From Paracentrotus lividus (lineage: Eukaryota > Echinodermata > Echinoidea > Camarodonta > Echinidae): a DNA stretch of 64,000 nt. The position numbers were made by a program, and so were the translations under genes. The DNA lies in contig CALNVZ010003429.1 in NCBI GenBank assembly GCA_940671915.1, positions 18,673,286 to 18,737,285 of the forward strand. Reading direction: 5' to 3'. The notes beneath the pieces were generated by a model. The model did not search any database. It was not told where the DNA came from and was given only the letters and a program-made list of their open reading frames with translations. This document shows, in pieces, positions 61,860-64,000 of this stretch (position 1 is the first letter of the stretch; each line of letters begins with the position of its first letter).

Positions 61860-63390
61860 ATTTCAGATATCAATAATTTTTGAAAAAATCTAATTATATG
61901 TGTGTGGAGATAATTTTGTGTAGCTACCAAGTGACCGATTTTTAGGAAGAATCATCCTGTCATGCTTCAAAAACGTCATTTTTTGAAGTTCACAAGCCGA
62001 TTATTACAACTTTGATTAAATGATTTCGGAACAATATTCAAATTTTTCTACATCACCCTTGTCAAAAACGATGCCACATGTGTGCCCTAACGTATAATAT
62101 GAGTTCATGGCCAAATTTCCCGGTTGAGTGAGCACTGGGTTAAAATTGCAAAAACTGCAGTTTTTGTGAATTTTACGTGATATATTCAATCAATTATGAT
62201 GGAATTCTTGTTTCGGAAGTGTATTTCGACTTTTGCTAACAATTCACTGTTGTGAATGAACACTTAAAACATCCAAAAATAGGCCTTTTTTAACTTATGA
62301 GCAGGTATTGCAGTAAATGTATACACTAAAAGTCATCTCAATAACATTTTTTGGGTTATGTTTATAACCAACATTGACATGTGTCAATGATCCTATGGCA
62401 CTTATTTTAAAATACATGGTTCAATGTGCACGTTAGATTAAAAAAGCTCTTTTTTTAATGTATGGACTAAAAAATTTTTTTTCACTTTGATTAAACAGCA
62501 TGGAGTTTGGGGGAGTACCTCAAATTTCATTTTCACAAAAATCCCGATATTTCACGCCTCAATTGCCACAAGATACTAGAAAATCATGCAAATGAGAAGA
62601 AAGTTTAGGGCTCTGTCATGGCTCAGTGACTTACCGAATATGCAATTTGAATCAAGATCATGTTAGTTGGTGACCCACTGGAGCTGTCTGCCAAGTTTCA
62701 TGGAATAAGTCATAGTAGAATGATCAGTATTCATTAATGAATTTAGGCCGAATTTCATTTTGTTAGGAATTGCAATTGCTTTCCTCCCCCATTGACTTTA
62801 TGTACAGAGGTGTAACAAAAAGTGAAATTTGGCATATTTTCATTGTTATTTTTTTGTCCAATTGACTGCGAGTTAGTAATAACTAATATGAGCGAATGTC
62901 AAATTACGAATGCGATAAGTCACTGAACTCTGACGGAGCCCTAAACTTTCTTCTCATTTGCAAGATTTCCTTGTATCTTGTGCCCACTGAGGCGTGGAAC
63001 ATCAGAATTTTTGTGAAAATCAAATCAGATGTACTCCCCAAAACAATCGTGATGTTTAATCAAAGTAAAAATTTGAATTTTATTCCGTACATGAAAAAAA
63101 AACCCAGCTTTTTCAGTCTCACATGCTCACTGAAGCATGAATTCTTTAATAAGTGTCATATGATCATTGACACATGTCCAAAGGTTATAAAAATAACCCA
63201 AAAAATGTTATTGAGATGATTTTTTAGTGCATAAAATTACTGTAATACCTGATCATAATTTAAAAGTGGCCTATTTTTGTTTGTTTTATGTGTTTATTCA
63301 ACCATTTATTCAACCATAATTAGATTTTTTTCTCAATTCCTCATGGTAAAAAAATTATTGATATCTGATTTTTGTGTGTGTTGTGTTTAT
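61860..63390. repeat. ~1.5-kb diverged foldback structure
   Basis: 62275-62630 and about 62920-63285 are inverted copies (GGGCTCTGTCATGGCTCAGT against the complement of CACTGAACTCTGACGGAGCC; AACATTTTTTGGGTTAT and complement). Outer pieces TCAGATATCAATAATTTTT (61864) and its complement (~63350) extend the structure. Arms differ by roughly a tenth to a fifth. There is no coding frame of note. It is probably an old foldback transposon. Confidence 0.8.
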
Positions 63391-63572
63391 AAATTATATA
63401 TTTTCCTTTTTTTTCCTTATCATATATCACGACTATAACTTTCTTCGGATTGTTTTATAATACCATACATTTACACTGGTAGAGATGCTTTGTATTGATT
63501 AATTTCATTTTCAACAAAGGGTGAAATTGACCAGAAAGATATTATATGAAACAATGAACGAATAGATGTGAT

Positions 63573-63645
63573 TCTATCGGTATTCAAATCCAAGACCTCC
63601 TGATTACTAGACAGGTGCTCTACTGCCTGAGCTATGGAAAGCCCT
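63573..63645 (-). mobile_element. tRNA-like (Thr-AGT-like) SINE head or tRNA relic
   Basis: On the minus strand ATAGCTCAGGCAGTAGAGCA gives a good A box and D arm, CTAGTAA gives a 7-nt anticodon loop reading AGT, and a TTTGAAT T-loop follows. The acceptor stem (GGGCTTT) does not pair with the 3' side, so this is not a working tRNA gene. A SINE head is most likely. Confidence 0.6.
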
Positions 63646-64000
63646 AATGGCAAATCCCAATTCCATTTCCTTCTTTTCGTTTTTATTTATTTCAGTAACC
63701 TTAGACATCGAAATGGTAGATATATTATGTGTACAGTTGCATGCAGATTTATTCAACCCCCATGGTATGAGTGCATGTAATCATTCAAAATTTCATTTTT
63801 TAATTTTTTATTGAACGAATAATGTGGGATTAACATCAATAAAAATGTATATCAAATTCAAGATAAGACAATAGCCTCTTATTCAATCAATTTTAGAAAT
63901 CATGTTCATTCATGATATGGTCGATTATGCAAGTTATGTCATTTTCATACTTTTCTGTGATCAATGAAGCATAACTTGTAATGATTCGATGGTCATGACT

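Noticed and set aside
1-64000. Retroelement or virus-derived coding regions
   Set aside because: Reverse transcriptase, integrase, capsid and envelope motifs were looked for in the translated frames and none was seen; the mobile DNA here is short and non-coding.

Overview
The window is 64 kb of intron-rich animal nuclear DNA. Exons are short (34-239 nt) with GT-AG introns. AT-rich spacers are packed with small non-coding transposons. Protein similarity and repeat style suggest a marine deuterostome, most likely a sea urchin; the species is an inference. Four conserved protein genes are present. No rRNA, CRISPR array, retroelement polymerase or virus-like coding region was seen.

Layout: (1) 302-21531 (+) holds RTEL1, the Fe-S DNA helicase that protects telomeres. 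Its first exons lie upstream of the window; 29 exons join in one continuous frame. Its last exon runs into a ~130-bp minisatellite. (2) 21532-31200 holds the minisatellite, a probable RTEL1 3' UTR and a ~4.6-kb near-identical direct repeat on either side of a 25-N gap. The second copy differs mostly by single-base losses and is best read as an assembly artefact. (3) 31201-43646 (+) holds USP14, the proteasome-associated deubiquitinase, in 13 exons coding 508 aa. (4) 48525-51452 (-) holds an ANKRD66-like ankyrin protein, 3 exons, 182 aa. (5) 53407-57969 (+) holds VPS28, an ESCRT-I subunit, 7 exons, 224 aa. ANKRD66-like and VPS28 diverge from a ~2-kb spacer. (6) 57970-64000 holds no gene I can support, only repeats, including a ~1.5-kb foldback structure.

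The four genes do not form a pathway; they are a housekeeping neighbourhood (telomere maintenance, proteasome, endosomal sorting, unknown ankyrin protein).

The non-coding architecture is the most unusual part. At least eight short inverted-repeat elements, of several unrelated families, end exactly at TTAA (piggyBac-like non-autonomous elements). One pair shares a single TTAA, and one insertion has an internal paralogous near-empty site. Five local duplications of exon sequence occur in three of the four genes. Long foldback palindromes sit at 24.3, 50.5 and 62.6 kb.
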